Assembly: GCF_900167455.1 (NCBI RefSeq)
Contig: NZ_FUWJ01000007.1
Span: 1-64,000 of the forward strand
Direction of reading: 5' to 3'
From: Enhydrobacter aerosaccus
Lineage (GTDB): Bacteria > Pseudomonadota > Alphaproteobacteria > Reyranellales > Reyranellaceae
DNA length: 64,000 nt
In this document: positions 1 through 8,048 of the stretch, in pieces
Position numbering within the stretch: position 1 is the first letter of the stretch
How the letters are laid out: every line of letters begins with the position of its first letter
Program-made: the position numbers and the translations under genes
The notes under the pieces: model-generated
What the model was told of the DNA's origin: nothing
The model's input: the letters and a program-made list of their open reading frames with translations, nothing else
Database searches by the model: none

Positions 1-5
1 CCCCG

Positions 6-30
6 CCTCTCCCCCCTCGCGGGGGAGAGG
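6..30. repeat. REP-like palindrome, copy 1
   Basis: A 10-bp perfect stem (CCTCTCCCCC / GGGGGAGAGG) with a 5-base loop, followed by AGTCC. The same stem recurs at 60-83 with the same AGTCC tail and at 2027-2049. The copies flank the ABC-F gene. They look like a small dispersed intergenic palindrome family. They could form hairpins in RNA, but no U-tract follows. Confidence 0.7.
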
Positions 31-59
31 AGTCCGAAGGGTGTCGACGCTTTCATATT

Positions 60-83
60 CCTCTCCCCCTTGCGGGGGAGAGG
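60..83. repeat. REP-like palindrome, copy 2
   Basis: Same 10-bp stem as at 6-30 with a 4-base loop (TTGC) and the same downstream AGTCC. The two copies form a direct repeat about 54 bp apart, upstream of the ABC-F gene. Confidence 0.7.
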
Positions 84-178
84 AGTCCAAGGAATGTCGT
101 CGGTCACCTGCCGCAACCGCCCCTTGCCGAGGCGGGCGGCTTCCGCCATGACACGCGGCCCCCTATATCGCGCGAGTC

Positions 179-1987
179 ATGGCACCTCCTCCTCTCCTGG
201 CCCTGAGCGGCATCCGCTATCACCTCGGCGGCCAGCCGATCCTCGACGGCGTCGATCTCTCGATCGCACCCGGCGAGCGGCTGTCGCTGGTCGGCCGCAA
301 CGGCGCCGGCAAGTCGACGCTCTTGCGCATCCTGGCCGGGGAGCCGATCGCCGACGGCGGCACGCGCTTCGCCCAGCCCGGCGTCACCATCGCCACCCTG
401 CCGCAGGAACCGGACTTCAGCGGCCATGCCAGCGTCGCCCACTACGTCGCCTCGGCGCTCGCCGATTCGCTCGGCCCCTCCGACTACCGGGTCGAGGCGC
501 TGCTCGAGGAGATGAGGCTCGACGGCGCGCGCGATCCCATGCACCTCTCCGGCGGCGAGGCACGCCGTGCCGCGCTCGCCCGTGCGCTGGTGGCCGAGCC
601 GGATGTCATGCTGCTCGACGAGCCGACCAACCATCTCGACCTGCCGACCATCGAATGGCTGGAGGCGAAGCTCGGCGCCTGGAAGGGCGCCTATGTGCTG
701 GTGAGCCACGATCGCCGCTTCCTCTCCACCCTCACGCGCGCCGTGCTGTGGCTCGATCGCGGCATCGTGCGCCGCCTCGACAAGGGCTATGACGCCTTCG
801 ACGAATGGTCGTCCGACATCCTCGAGCGCGAGGCGACCGAGCGGCACAAGCTCGACCGGCTGATCGAGCGCGAGACCGAATGGGCCGGCAAGAGCATCCG
901 CGCGCGGCGCACGCGCAACGAAGGCCGCCTGCGCGCGCTGGGCGAGTTGCGCAAGCAGCGCCGCCAGCAGATCGGCCCCGTCGGCCGCGCCGTGATCGAG
1001 ACCGGCAGCGCCGAGCAGTCCGGCAGCCTCGCCATCACCGCGCGCAACATCTCCAAGCGCTTCGGCGACCGGGTGATCGTCGAGGATTTCTCGACCCGCA
1101 TCTTCCGCCGCGACCGCGTCGGCCTGATCGGCCCCAACGGCGCCGGCAAGACGACGCTGCTGCGCATGCTGATCGGCGAGATCGAGCCCGACACCGGCTC
1201 GGTGAAGCTTGGCGCTAACCTGATGCCGGTGGTGATCGACCAGCGCCGCCTCGCGCTCGATCCCGACAAGACGCCGTGGGAGATTCTGGCCGACCGCAAC
1301 GACCACGTGCTGGTGCGCGGCCAGCAACGCCACGTCATGACCTATCTGCGCGAATACCTGTTCCGCGACGAGCAGGCGCGCCAGCCCGTGCGCACCCTGT
1401 CGGGCGGCGAGCGCAACCGCCTGCTGCTGGCCAAGGCGCTGGCCGCGCCCTCCAACATGCTGGTGCTCGACGAGCCCACCAACGACCTCGACGCCGACAC
1501 GCTCGACCTCCTGCAGGAGGCGCTGAGCGACTACGACGGCACCGTGCTGCTGGTGAGCCACGACCGCGATTTCCTCGACCGGCTCGTGACCTCGACCATC
1601 GCGCTCGAAGGCGACGGCACCGCGACCGAATATGCCGGCGGCTACAGCGACTATCTCGCCCAGCGCGGCCCGCGCGAGACGCCGGCGACAGCTTCATCCG
1701 CCGCGCGCAAGGACAAGCCCGCGCCGCCGCGCGAGAACGCCGCGCCCAAGCAGCGCCTCGGCTACAAGCGTGAACGCGCGCTGGCCGAACTGCCGAAGAA
1801 GATGGAAGCGCTTCACGCCGAGATGGCCGCCCTCAACGACGCGCTGGCCGACGGCAGCCTCTACACCCGCGACCCCAAGGCCTTCGCCGCCAAGTCCACC
1901 CGCCTCGCCGCCGCCCAGGCCGAACTCGACGCCGCGGAGACGGAGTGGCTGGAGCTGGAGATGCTGAAAGAGGAACTGGGCGGCTAG
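179..1987 (+). CDS. ABC-F family ATPase (Uup-like)
   Basis: 602-residue soluble protein with two ABC ATPase domains and no membrane segments, the layout of ABC-F proteins, which act on ribosomes (Uup is also linked to branched DNA). Domain 1 shows Walker A GRNGAGKST (about 39-47), signature LSGGE (about 123-127) and Walker B LLDEPTNHLD. Domain 2 has GPNGAGKTT (about 318), LSGGERNR (about 407) and LDEPTNDLD (about 430). The charged C-terminal tail (about 500-602), rich in Ala/Glu/Leu and probably coiled coil, is typical of Uup. The ATG at 179 is the first start giving the usual N-terminus. The gene stands alone between palindromic repeats. The exact ABC-F subfamily is inferred. Confidence 0.93.
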   Translation: MAPPPLLALSGIRYHLGGQPILDGVDLSIAPGERLSLVGRNGAGKSTLLRILAGEPIADGGTRFAQPGVTIATLPQEPDFSGHASVAHYVASALADSLGPSDYRVEALLEEMRLDGARDPMHLSGGEARRAALARALVAEPDVMLLDEPTNHLDLPTIEWLEAKLGAWKGAYVLVSHDRRFLSTLTRAVLWLDRGIVRRLDKGYDAFDEWSSDILEREATERHKLDRLIERETEWAGKSIRARRTRNEGRLRALGELRKQRRQQIGPVGRAVIETGSAEQSGSLAITARNISKRFGDRVIVEDFSTRIFRRDRVGLIGPNGAGKTTLLRMLIGEIEPDTGSVKLGANLMPVVIDQRRLALDPDKTPWEILADRNDHVLVRGQQRHVMTYLREYLFRDEQARQPVRTLSGGERNRLLLAKALAAPSNMLVLDEPTNDLDADTLDLLQEALSDYDGTVLLVSHDRDFLDRLVTSTIALEGDGTATEYAGGYSDYLAQRGPRETPATASSAARKDKPAPPRENAAPKQRLGYKRERALAELPKKMEALHAEMAALNDALADGSLYTRDPKAFAAKSTRLAAAQAELDAAETEWLELEMLKEELGG

Positions 1988-2026
1988 AACTCTCTCAAGT
2001 TCCTCGCCTTCTTTTCCCTTCAGGTT

Positions 2027-2049
2027 CCTCTCCCCCTTCGGGGGAGAGG
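2027..2049. repeat. REP-like palindrome, copy 3
   Basis: CCTCTCCCCC / GGGGGAGAGG stem with a 3-base loop (TTC), just after the ABC-F stop codon. It could also act as a 3' hairpin for that gene. Same family as 6-30 and 60-83, but the downstream flank differs (CTAGGTGAGGGG). Confidence 0.65.
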
Positions 2050-2110
2050 CTAGGTGAGGGGGCGCTGGCTTCGCGCGCAAGCGCTCGAAGCGGTACCTCG
2101 GAAGCCGCCC

Positions 2111-2701
2111 CTACCGCGCCAGCAGCGGCGTCCGCCCGAGCGACGCCATCGAGACGCCGCGCAGGCGAGGATCCGGCTCGATCTCGATCTGCCGCTTGAA
2201 CGGCACGAATCCGGTGCGGATGTAGAAGGCCAGCGCGCCCGGATGGTCCAGGGTGCAGGTATGGACCCAGAAGCGATTGATCGGGCGGTTCCAGGCAAGC
2301 TCCAGGGCACGGTTCATCATCCAGCGCGCGGCGCCGCCGCCGACCAGCGACGACCCGACGCCGAAGAAGCCCAGCTCGGCTTCGCCCGGCACGCGGAAGT
2401 CGAGTTCCAGCAGGCCCTCCACATCGTCGCCGACCTTGAGGGCATAAATCTCGACCTCGGGATGCCGGATGATCGCGAGCAATTCCTCATCCGCCATCAG
2501 GATGCGCGAGAACCACAACCACTCGTCGCCGATCTTCCGGTAGATCGCGCGATAGGCCTCGGCGTCCGGCTGCACGAGGCGCTCCAGCCGCCACGGCCCC
2601 TCGATCTCCGGCCGCGGCGCCGGCCGCGCCATCATCTGAAGCGACGTGACGACAGCAGCGATCCTGTCGTCGGGTACGTCGTGCAATCCATCGGCGATCA
2701 T
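2111..2701 (-). CDS. GNAT family N-acetyltransferase
   Basis: 196 residues. The C-terminal half has the GNAT layout: a beta strand followed by a GVGSSLVGGGAARWM-like segment in the acetyl-CoA pyrophosphate loop position, then HTCTLDHPGALAFYIRTGF, the classic motif B region (alternating strand, DHPGA, YxxxGF). Substrate unknown. The ATG at 2701 is preceded by GGAGA at good spacing, so it is preferred over the further ATG at 2734. The gene reads away from the island and its start lies only about 50 bp from the recombinase remnant. Chromosomal base composition suggests it belongs to the backbone. Confidence 0.85.
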   Translation of the reverse strand: MIADGLHDVPDDRIAAVVTSLQMMARPAPRPEIEGPWRLERLVQPDAEAYRAIYRKIGDEWLWFSRILMADEELLAIIRHPEVEIYALKVGDDVEGLLELDFRVPGEAELGFFGVGSSLVGGGAARWMMNRALELAWNRPINRFWVHTCTLDHPGALAFYIRTGFVPFKRQIEIEPDPRLRGVSMASLGRTPLLAR

Positions 2702-2749
2702 TGTTTCTCCATTGGGCCGAGAGAGAGGCGGCATCGTCCTTCATCGGCT

Positions 2750-2932
2750 GGGGTAGGCTTCAGGCGAGCCCGAGCGAATGGCGTCAAGTTCGGTCGCCCC
2801 AAGATTGATGAGAAGGTAGAAGAGCGTATCCGGAAGGGCGACAAGGGAATACTGAAGATTGCCAGTGAGTTTCACGTGGGCTCCGGCACCGTTCAGCGCA
2901 TCAAGGCTGAGATGAGGGCTGCAAATGCGTGA
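2750..2932 (+). pseudogene. Serine recombinase (resolvase/invertase) C-terminal remnant
   Basis: The last 60 codons of an open frame match the C-terminus of Pin/Tn3-type serine recombinases. They read RRARANGVKFGRPK, the linker after the catalytic domain, then a helix-turn-helix with GILKIASEF and GSGTVQRIKAEM. The catalytic N-terminal domain (serine and arginine motifs) is absent: the frame upstream runs into DNA antisense to the acetyltransferase. I read this as the surviving end of an integrated element's recombinase and the left edge of the 2.75-5.9 kb island. A functional small DNA-binding protein is unlikely, because no start codon with a ribosome binding site is visible. Confidence 0.75.
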
Positions 2933-3004
2933 TCGCACGCGTTAATGTTGATCTGTCGTTTTCGGCAATCGCTACCGAGTTGAATAGGCAGGAGATTGTG
3001 ACCC

Positions 3005-3682
3005 CTAGGGTCCGCTTTTGGCATCCGTCGGGCGTAGCCCGATTAACTGATCGGCAAACGTCGTAGTACGCACCCCAAAGCTCTTCCCGAGGAAGCTCAA
3101 CAATTCGTCCATCTTAGCCACCAGCAAGCGCGCCGCCCTACCGCTGCGCTGGTGCTGCACCTCTGGAGAGAGGCTTGGGTCTGTCAGGTCTTGGCGTATC
3201 GCCTCCATAGTAATCTGGCCATCCATCTTTAGGCGTTCGAGCTTTGTATTTATGTCTTGCCCCAGGTCAAACATGAATGGCAGAGACCGGTAGCGCTCGC
3301 GCATTCCAGATGCCACCGCGATGTAGCGCTGATACTGCACGCTATATTGCAGATTGTCCGGTGAGGGATTCTCAAGCGCTATTGTCAATGTGAACGTATC
3401 GCGCTGAAGTTCCTCCAATCTAATAATTAACTCGGTCGCAGCCGGCACAAGTGCATCCCGCCGCTCTCGCCGCTGGATATAGACAGCACCGAAGACAGCG
3501 AGGCCCGCGCCCAGCCCCGCGCCCACAACGCCCCCGAGGAAGTTCGCGAGGCTGTCCTTCATCTCCACCCAAGAGAATATCAACGCGAGCGATACGCCGA
3601 TGGTCGCGCCGAAGAGCACAAGGGCGGCTAGGAGAAGAAGGCCAGGGGCTCCTTCGAGGGGCTTTCTAATATCAATTATCAC
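3005..3682 (-). CDS. Island membrane protein of unknown function
   Basis: 225 residues. Two hydrophobic helices lie at about 14-37 and 45-70 (LLLLAALVLFGATIGVSLAL and a Gly/Ala-rich segment). After them comes a basic stretch (QRRERRD) and a soluble helical domain to the end, probably cytoplasmic. No catalytic motif is recognised. The start is GTG at 3682 with GAGG upstream. It lies 38 bp downstream of the 200-residue gene on the same strand and is probably cotranscribed with it. Codon use is less GC-biased than in the flanking backbone genes, consistent with transfer. Function unknown. Confidence 0.7.
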   Translation of the reverse strand: MIIDIRKPLEGAPGLLLLAALVLFGATIGVSLALIFSWVEMKDSLANFLGGVVGAGLGAGLAVFGAVYIQRRERRDALVPAATELIIRLEELQRDTFTLTIALENPSPDNLQYSVQYQRYIAVASGMRERYRSLPFMFDLGQDINTKLERLKMDGQITMEAIRQDLTDPSLSPEVQHQRSGRAARLLVAKMDELLSFLGKSFGVRTTTFADQLIGLRPTDAKSGP

Positions 3683-3720
3683 CGGTCCTCAGCGCCCCTA
3701 TTCGGCTCATGTACCCTCAG

Positions 3721-4323
3721 CTATTTCTCTTCGGCTATCTCGGCATCCCCGATGAGGCCCTTGTCTTGGTATCTGTCTAATCGCCTCAGAGGTTGTCCGA
3801 TCAATTGATTGAGGATGGGGGCAAGGTCCCGGTTAGTCGCCCCTAAATCCTTAGCGAGGCGGATGCGCTCGGCTATGACAACATTTTCTTTGTGGAGGTT
3901 ATCTAGCTCCAATCGCCGTTGATCTGCACTTTCTCGATACGCCTTATCCTTTCGACGCTCGTGCCTGTCGTGCAAATATTTACGGATCACTTCCAACGCA
4001 TTGAGGCTGCCCAAGAACTCCCAGATGCCGGGCGAAGCAAGGTGTACTGCTGCCATCACCAGCGTCTCCGCAGATGGCACAGTGCTTTCAACTTCTTCGG
4101 CAGTGAATAGGATGTTCGCAACAGGGCGACCAGTCCTCCGCCTGCCAATTCGATTGCGTGGTAGATACGCCAAACGCCAGTCATCGTAGAAATGATCTAC
4201 CATCACACTTTCAAAGGCGATCAATGAATTGTACGCACCCTCTAGGTCCCGCAGGTAATCACTAATAAGCGCAACTTCAGCGCCGCCTTCCCCATGGATT
4301 TTCAAGCGTGCGGCTCGTGGCAT
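3721..4323 (-). CDS. Island hypothetical protein
   Basis: 200-residue soluble protein with no recognised family. The middle is moderately hydrophobic (SAETLVMAAVHLASPGIWEF). The C-terminal 90 residues are charged and probably helical (RHERRKDKAYRESADQRRLE). The ATG at 4323 follows GGGGAG at about 7 nt, a convincing ribosome binding site. It is first of a two-gene unit with the membrane protein at 3005-3682. Lower GC than the chromosome marks it as part of the acquired segment. A joint role with the membrane partner, such as a defence or sensing pair, is a guess from position only. Confidence 0.65.
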   Translation of the reverse strand: MPRAARLKIHGEGGAEVALISDYLRDLEGAYNSLIAFESVMVDHFYDDWRLAYLPRNRIGRRRTGRPVANILFTAEEVESTVPSAETLVMAAVHLASPGIWEFLGSLNALEVIRKYLHDRHERRKDKAYRESADQRRLELDNLHKENVVIAERIRLAKDLGATNRDLAPILNQLIGQPLRRLDRYQDKGLIGDAEIAEEK

Positions 4324-4713
4324 TCATTATCTCCCCACAATCTCCCGCTGAAATCCTGCCACAACCTCTACCGAACTCCCAAAAGAAAAGGCCGCCAGTG
4401 GCCTCCAGACACCCCTCAGACACACTCGCGACGCCTATCGCCGCCCCGCTCGCTGCGGCTTGGGCTAACCGCTTCCTTCGGCCCGTGAGCGTCGGGAACT
4501 CCCACGTAATTTCCCACTGGCGCCAGAACTCGCCATCGGGCCGGCAGAACGTAAACGGTCGCGAGAAGTCATGAGCGGCGATCGCGACTTAAAGCAAGCG
4601 GCCGAGCTGCAAGTAGTGGGTTGCAATCCGGACATTTCCAACGCTGATATCGAAGGCCGTTGCTCTTCCCCTATTGAGTTATCGTCTAGCCTAGCGCAAA
4701 GGGAATGTTTTCG
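4324..4713. other. Intergenic region of the island, no gene supported
   Basis: About 390 bp between divergent island genes. I see no protein with a credible start. It contains a small hairpin with an A-rich flank (see 4381-4404), and at its right end the AAAGGGAA ribosome binding site for the gene starting at 4714. Promoters for the two divergent transcripts should lie here, but no clear -35/-10 pair was identified. Confidence 0.5.
4381..4404 (-). terminator. Possible intrinsic terminator (minus strand)
   Basis: A 5-bp stem AGGCC/GGCCT with a 6-base loop, followed on the minus strand by TTTCTTTT. The form is a weak Rho-independent terminator, but no minus-strand gene to its right is supported. 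It may belong to a lost gene or to antisense transcription. Confidence 0.35.
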
Positions 4714-5148
4714 ATGAGACCCTACACTTCCAAACAGCTTGGTGACGCTTGCGAGATGCTGGTAGCCGCTGAAGTAACACTTGCCGGTGTGCCCACGCTC
4801 AAGGTGCCCGACAATTGGCCACACTACGATCTGATCGCGCAACGAGAAGCTGAACCGAATCCACTCCGCATCTCCGTGAAGGCCCGGACTTATGCAAAAG
4901 GCAGCGGAAAATTTGTCACCTACAACGTCCGTGACAACTTCGACTGGCTGGCCATCGTCCTTTTGAAATGTGAAGGAGATAAACCGCGACGCATCTTTCT
5001 GGTTCCACGTGCTGTGTCCGATGAGAAAGCGAGAAAAGACGGACCGAACGCCAAGACGGCTGAGCACTACTACCGAATTGATGAGGTCGAGAGAATATTG
5101 AGCGAGTATGAGAACAACTTCTCCTTGAATGAGAAGCCGGCGCTTTGA
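4714..5148 (+). CDS. PD-(D/E)XK nuclease-like orphan protein
   Basis: 144 residues. The fold pattern resembles small PD-(D/E)XK endonuclease-like proteins. An N-terminal helix carries acidic residues (GDACEMLVAAE, E14/E20), then comes a strand with YDLIA (D39), and a later strand RISVKAR (K56). Usually Glu or Gln precedes xK; here it is Ser54, so catalysis is uncertain. The start was placed at the second ATG (4714) because AAAGGGAA is 8 nt upstream, while it touches the ATG at 4705. There is no methyltransferase beside it, so a classic restriction-modification system is not supported. It lies in the low-GC island and could be a defence or homing-type nuclease. Confidence 0.6.
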   Translation: MRPYTSKQLGDACEMLVAAEVTLAGVPTLKVPDNWPHYDLIAQREAEPNPLRISVKARTYAKGSGKFVTYNVRDNFDWLAIVLLKCEGDKPRRIFLVPRAVSDEKARKDGPNAKTAEHYYRIDEVERILSEYENNFSLNEKPAL

Positions 5149-5249
5149 TGCTACTGAATGGTACGCCATGCCAGCGTGAGAACGACGCTGTGCTATCGAG
5201 TGATTGAATCGGCCGAGGTCGGACCGAAGGTGAGGAAGAGTAGCTGACG

Positions 5250-5888
5250 ATGCTGGTTTGGTTCAAAGAACGTTGGCCATTCAAAAAGGCCATCGGGGCG
5301 CTGCCTCCAGCGCCCCACGCCCCCATTGGCATGCCGGACTCTCAGTTCAAGGATGCGCAAGACCGTTACGTCACAAAATTCGATAAGCTGGTGAAGCCGT
5401 CGCAGACCATCGCAGTCGAGGCGGCCAAGGCAGCTGCCGACTTCGGCAAGACAGTCATAAACTATATGGTTATCGGCAATGCAGGTGGTCTCGGCGCCTT
5501 GATCGTCATAGCACCACTCGTGCCAGACAAGAGCTGGCTGGCCCATCAGTTCTGGCCGGCGGCGGCCTTTGCTTTAGGTGCTGCTTTGGGTGTGGTGATC
5601 GCTGTGACTGCCCATTTCAACTATGCAAGCCACGCCAAGTTCTATTTTGATCAAGCCCGCCGGGACACCGAGTGGTTGAAGGGTGTCGAATTTGAGTTCG
5701 ATAAGGATTGGCGCGCCGCTACTGACAAATGGCTGGCAGCAGAACAGGCGACAGCCTCCAGCCGAGCTACGATCTCCAATATCCTCTCAGTTCTAATCTT
5801 CGCCGCCTCGGCGATATGCTGGTTTTACGGCGCACTCTCCCTCACAACGACTCTTTTAGCCGCTTTCTCGGGGATACCGGGGAAATGA
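5250..5888 (+). CDS. Island multi-pass membrane protein
   Basis: 212 residues. A short N-terminal soluble part and an Ala/Lys helix precede hydrophobic segments at about 70-90 (NAGGLGALIVIAPLV) and 97-120 (PAAAFALGAALGVVIAV). A charged, probably cytoplasmic stretch follows (FDQARRDTEWLKGVEFEFDKDW), then a C-terminal hydrophobic hairpin region (ILSVLIFAASAICWFYGA, LTTTLLAAF). AGGAAGAG lies about 13 nt before the ATG. It is unknown but of the same size and layout as membrane proteins often carried on defence or prophage islands. It follows the nuclease-like gene by 101 bp on the same strand and may be cotranscribed. Confidence 0.65.
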   Translation: MLVWFKERWPFKKAIGALPPAPHAPIGMPDSQFKDAQDRYVTKFDKLVKPSQTIAVEAAKAAADFGKTVINYMVIGNAGGLGALIVIAPLVPDKSWLAHQFWPAAAFALGAALGVVIAVTAHFNYASHAKFYFDQARRDTEWLKGVEFEFDKDWRAATDKWLAAEQATASSRATISNILSVLIFAASAICWFYGALSLTTTLLAAFSGIPGK

Positions 5889-5918
5889 TGAGATAAGCCT
5901 TTGTTTTGCAACAACGAT

Positions 5919-5941
5919 CCACTCCCTTGGTAAGGGAGTGG
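5919..5941 (+). other. tRNA-Thr(GGT)-like anticodon arm, possible attachment-site remnant
   Basis: Perfect 10-bp inverted repeat CCACTCCCTT / AAGGGAGTGG around GGT. Read as a tRNA anticodon arm it has stem CTCCC/GGGAG and loop TTGGTAA, i.e. anticodon GGT (Thr) with U33 and A37, followed by TGGTCGACCG. No D-arm or GTTCGA T-arm is present, so this is not a functional tRNA. Its position immediately after the last island gene fits a truncated att copy. A plain hairpin terminator for the 5250-5888 gene is the alternative, although no T-run follows. Confidence 0.35.
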
Positions 5942-6156
5942 TCGACCGTTTGGCTCCGCGTGATGACGACGTGTGTCGATACCTCATCCAACGTCTTCGC
6001 CAAGCGGGAGCGAGGAGGGAAGAAGAGGGGAGGGACCGCAGAGTCGTAGGTGACCATAATCGTCCCTCCTGCCCTCACAGGCGTATTCTGCCGAGCATGC
6101 TCCATCCGATCTCCACGCTGGCCGGCGCTCCCGTTAAATTTCCGTTTCTTAAACGA

Positions 6157-6170
6157 TTACCGCGCGGTAA
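6157..6170. promoter_or_regulatory. 14-bp perfect palindrome upstream of prfC
   Basis: TTACCGCGCGGTAA, 92 bp before the prfC start codon, flanked by an AT-rich stretch (TTAAATTTCCGTTTCTTAAACG). The shape fits a dimeric regulator site, but no matching regulator is encoded nearby and no second copy was found. Confidence 0.3.
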
Positions 6171-6262
6171 CTACCCCATCCGACCGCGCGGGGAGGGCCG
6201 GGCGTTGACGCCTGCGTCCCCGTCCGCTACCCCCTCGCGCCTCCCCCGACAGGTCCCCTGAA

Positions 6263-7894
6263 GTGCCCGATTCCGCAGTTACCGCAGTTAGCGCTACCGC
6301 GCTTGATACCGCCCTGGCCGGGCATCCCGCCGGGCTGCGGCGCACGTTCGCCATCATCTCGCATCCGGACGCCGGCAAGACGACGCTGACCGAGAAGCTG
6401 CTGCTGTTCGGCGGCGCCATCCATGTCGCCGGTGCCGTGAAGGCGCGCGGCGAGGCGCGGCGGGCGCGCTCGGACTGGATGAAGATCGAGCAGCAGCGCG
6501 GCATCTCGGTCACCACCTCGGTGATGCATTTCGAATATGGCGGCGCGGTCTTCAACCTTCTGGATACGCCGGGCCACGAGGACTTCTCCGAGGACACCTA
6601 TCGCACGCTGACGGCGGTCGATTCGGCGGTGATGGTGATCGACGCCGCCAAGGGCATCGAGGCGCGCACGCGCAAGCTGTTCGAGATCTGCCGCCTGCGC
6701 GACGTGCCGATCGTCACCTTCATCAACAAAATGGATCGCGAGTCCAAGGACCCGATCGAGCTCCTGGACGAGATCGCCTCCACGCTGGCGCTCGACATCA
6801 CGCCCATGAGCTGGCCGGTCGGCTCGGGCCAGAACTTCAAGGGCACCTACGATCTCGCCCACGACCGCATGCTGGTGTTCGACGCCAGCCATCGCGAGCG
6901 CATCGGCGAGGTGATGAAGTGCGAGGGCATCGACGATCCGAAGCTGGCGGCCGCCCTGCCGAAGGACCAGTACGACAAGCTCGCCGAGGAGGTGGAGCTG
7001 GTGCGCGGCGGCTACCCCACCTTCGATCTCGACTCCTATCGCGCCGGCCATCTGTCGCCGGTGTTCTTCGGCTCGGCCTACAACAATTTCGGCGTCCGCG
7101 AGCTGCTCGATGCGCTGGCCGCCTGGGCGCCGCCGCCGCGCCCGCAGCCGGCCGAGCCGCGCGCCATCGCGCCGACCGAGGGCAAGGTCACCGGCTTCGT
7201 GTTCAAGGTCCAGGCCAACATGGATCCCAACCATCGCGACCGCATCGCCTTCCTGCGGCTGTGCAGCGGCAAGTTCCGCCGCGGCATGAAGCTTTCGCAG
7301 ATGGGCACCGGCAAGACGCTGTCGGTGAACTCGCCGATCCTGTTCTTCGCCCGTGAGCGCGAGATCGTCGACGAGGCCTGGCCGGGCGACATCATCGGCA
7401 TTCCCAACCACGGCGTGCTGCGGGTCGGCGACACGCTGACCGAGGGCGAGACCGTCAAGATCACCGGCATCCCCAACTTCGCGCCGGAGATCCTGCGTCG
7501 CGTGCGGCTGGAGGATCCGATGAAGTCCAAGCAGTTGCGGCGCGCGCTCGACGACCTGGCCGAGGAGGGCGTGACGCAGGTGTTCCGCCGCGTCATCGGC
7601 GGCGACAATATCGTCGGCGTGGTGGGCGAACTGCAGCTCGACGTGCTCAAGACCCGCGTCGAGGCCGAGTACGGCGTGCATATCGATCTCGAGCCGGCGC
7701 CGTTCGAGACGGCGCGCTGGATCTCGGCCGAGAGCAAGGCCGACCTGGAAGCCTTCATGTCCGCCAACCGCGGCGGCATGTCGGAGGACCGCGACGGCTC
7801 CCCGGTCTTCCTCGCCCGCAACGCCTGGGAACTGGGCTACATCGCCGAGAAAAGCCCGAAGATAAAGTTCTCGGACATCCGCGAACGGGCCTGA
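6263..7894 (+). CDS. prfC: Peptide chain release factor 3 (RF3)
   Basis: 543-residue translational GTPase that recycles RF1/RF2 from the ribosome after peptide release. G1 is SHPDAGKTT (about 33-41), G2 lies around QQRGISVTTS, G3 is DTPGHEDF and G4 is NKMD; the RF3-specific SDWMKIEQQRGIS segment and the full C-terminal domains follow. Length is normal for the family. The start is GTG at 6263, and no strong ribosome binding site is seen. It is a single gene. Its last 18 codons are the left end of a 208-bp tandem duplication, and an internal segment (about 7717-7767) reappears as a fragment at 10387-10437. Confidence 0.96.
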   Translation: MPDSAVTAVSATALDTALAGHPAGLRRTFAIISHPDAGKTTLTEKLLLFGGAIHVAGAVKARGEARRARSDWMKIEQQRGISVTTSVMHFEYGGAVFNLLDTPGHEDFSEDTYRTLTAVDSAVMVIDAAKGIEARTRKLFEICRLRDVPIVTFINKMDRESKDPIELLDEIASTLALDITPMSWPVGSGQNFKGTYDLAHDRMLVFDASHRERIGEVMKCEGIDDPKLAAALPKDQYDKLAEEVELVRGGYPTFDLDSYRAGHLSPVFFGSAYNNFGVRELLDALAAWAPPPRPQPAEPRAIAPTEGKVTGFVFKVQANMDPNHRDRIAFLRLCSGKFRRGMKLSQMGTGKTLSVNSPILFFAREREIVDEAWPGDIIGIPNHGVLRVGDTLTEGETVKITGIPNFAPEILRRVRLEDPMKSKQLRRALDDLAEEGVTQVFRRVIGGDNIVGVVGELQLDVLKTRVEAEYGVHIDLEPAPFETARWISAESKADLEAFMSANRGGMSEDRDGSPVFLARNAWELGYIAEKSPKIKFSDIRERA

Positions 7895-7954
7895 CGCCTA
7901 ACCACCCGGACTGTGTCATCCCGACCACAGGGAGGGATCTCTGGCTGCGTCGAT

Positions 7955-7985
7955 CAGGGATCCTTCGCTGCGCTCAGGATGACAC
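7955..7985 (+). repeat. 31-bp dispersed repeat, copy 1
   Basis: CAGGGATCCTTCGC...AGGATGACAC. An identical copy lies at 8163-8193 (from the 208-bp duplication) and a perfect inverted copy at 8407-8437. The sequence resembles a common proteobacterial intergenic repeat containing TCATCCTGAGCGCAGCGAAGGA. The inverted pair brackets the tandem arrays. Confidence 0.8.
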
Positions 7986-8048
7986 GGTCGGGGTGGCTGG
8001 GTGTTTCACAAGAAGGCGGTGTCATCCGCCAACGCCGTCCTCGACCTG

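Larger units (their letters stand above)
5889..6262. other. Intergenic region at the right edge of the island, before prfC
   Basis: About 374 bp with no supported gene. It holds the tRNA-Thr-like hairpin (5919-5941) and a perfect 14-bp palindrome (6157-6170). Between 6020 and 6260 the base composition returns to chromosomal, so the island boundary probably lies in the first 100 bp. The prfC promoter should be in the second half. Confidence 0.5.

Noticed and set aside
104..1561. Long antisense open frame opposite the ABC-F gene, and similar frames opposite many genes
   Set aside because: Typical by-products of high-GC codon use. They have low-complexity His/Arg/Ala composition and no family signatures.
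4405..4600. Minus-strand open frame containing HDFSRPFTFCRPDGEFW
   Set aside because: No start codon is available after the upstream TAA, and no family is recognised.
5911..5990. Complete tRNA-Thr gene
   Set aside because: Only the anticodon arm is recognisable; the acceptor, D- and T-arms are missing.
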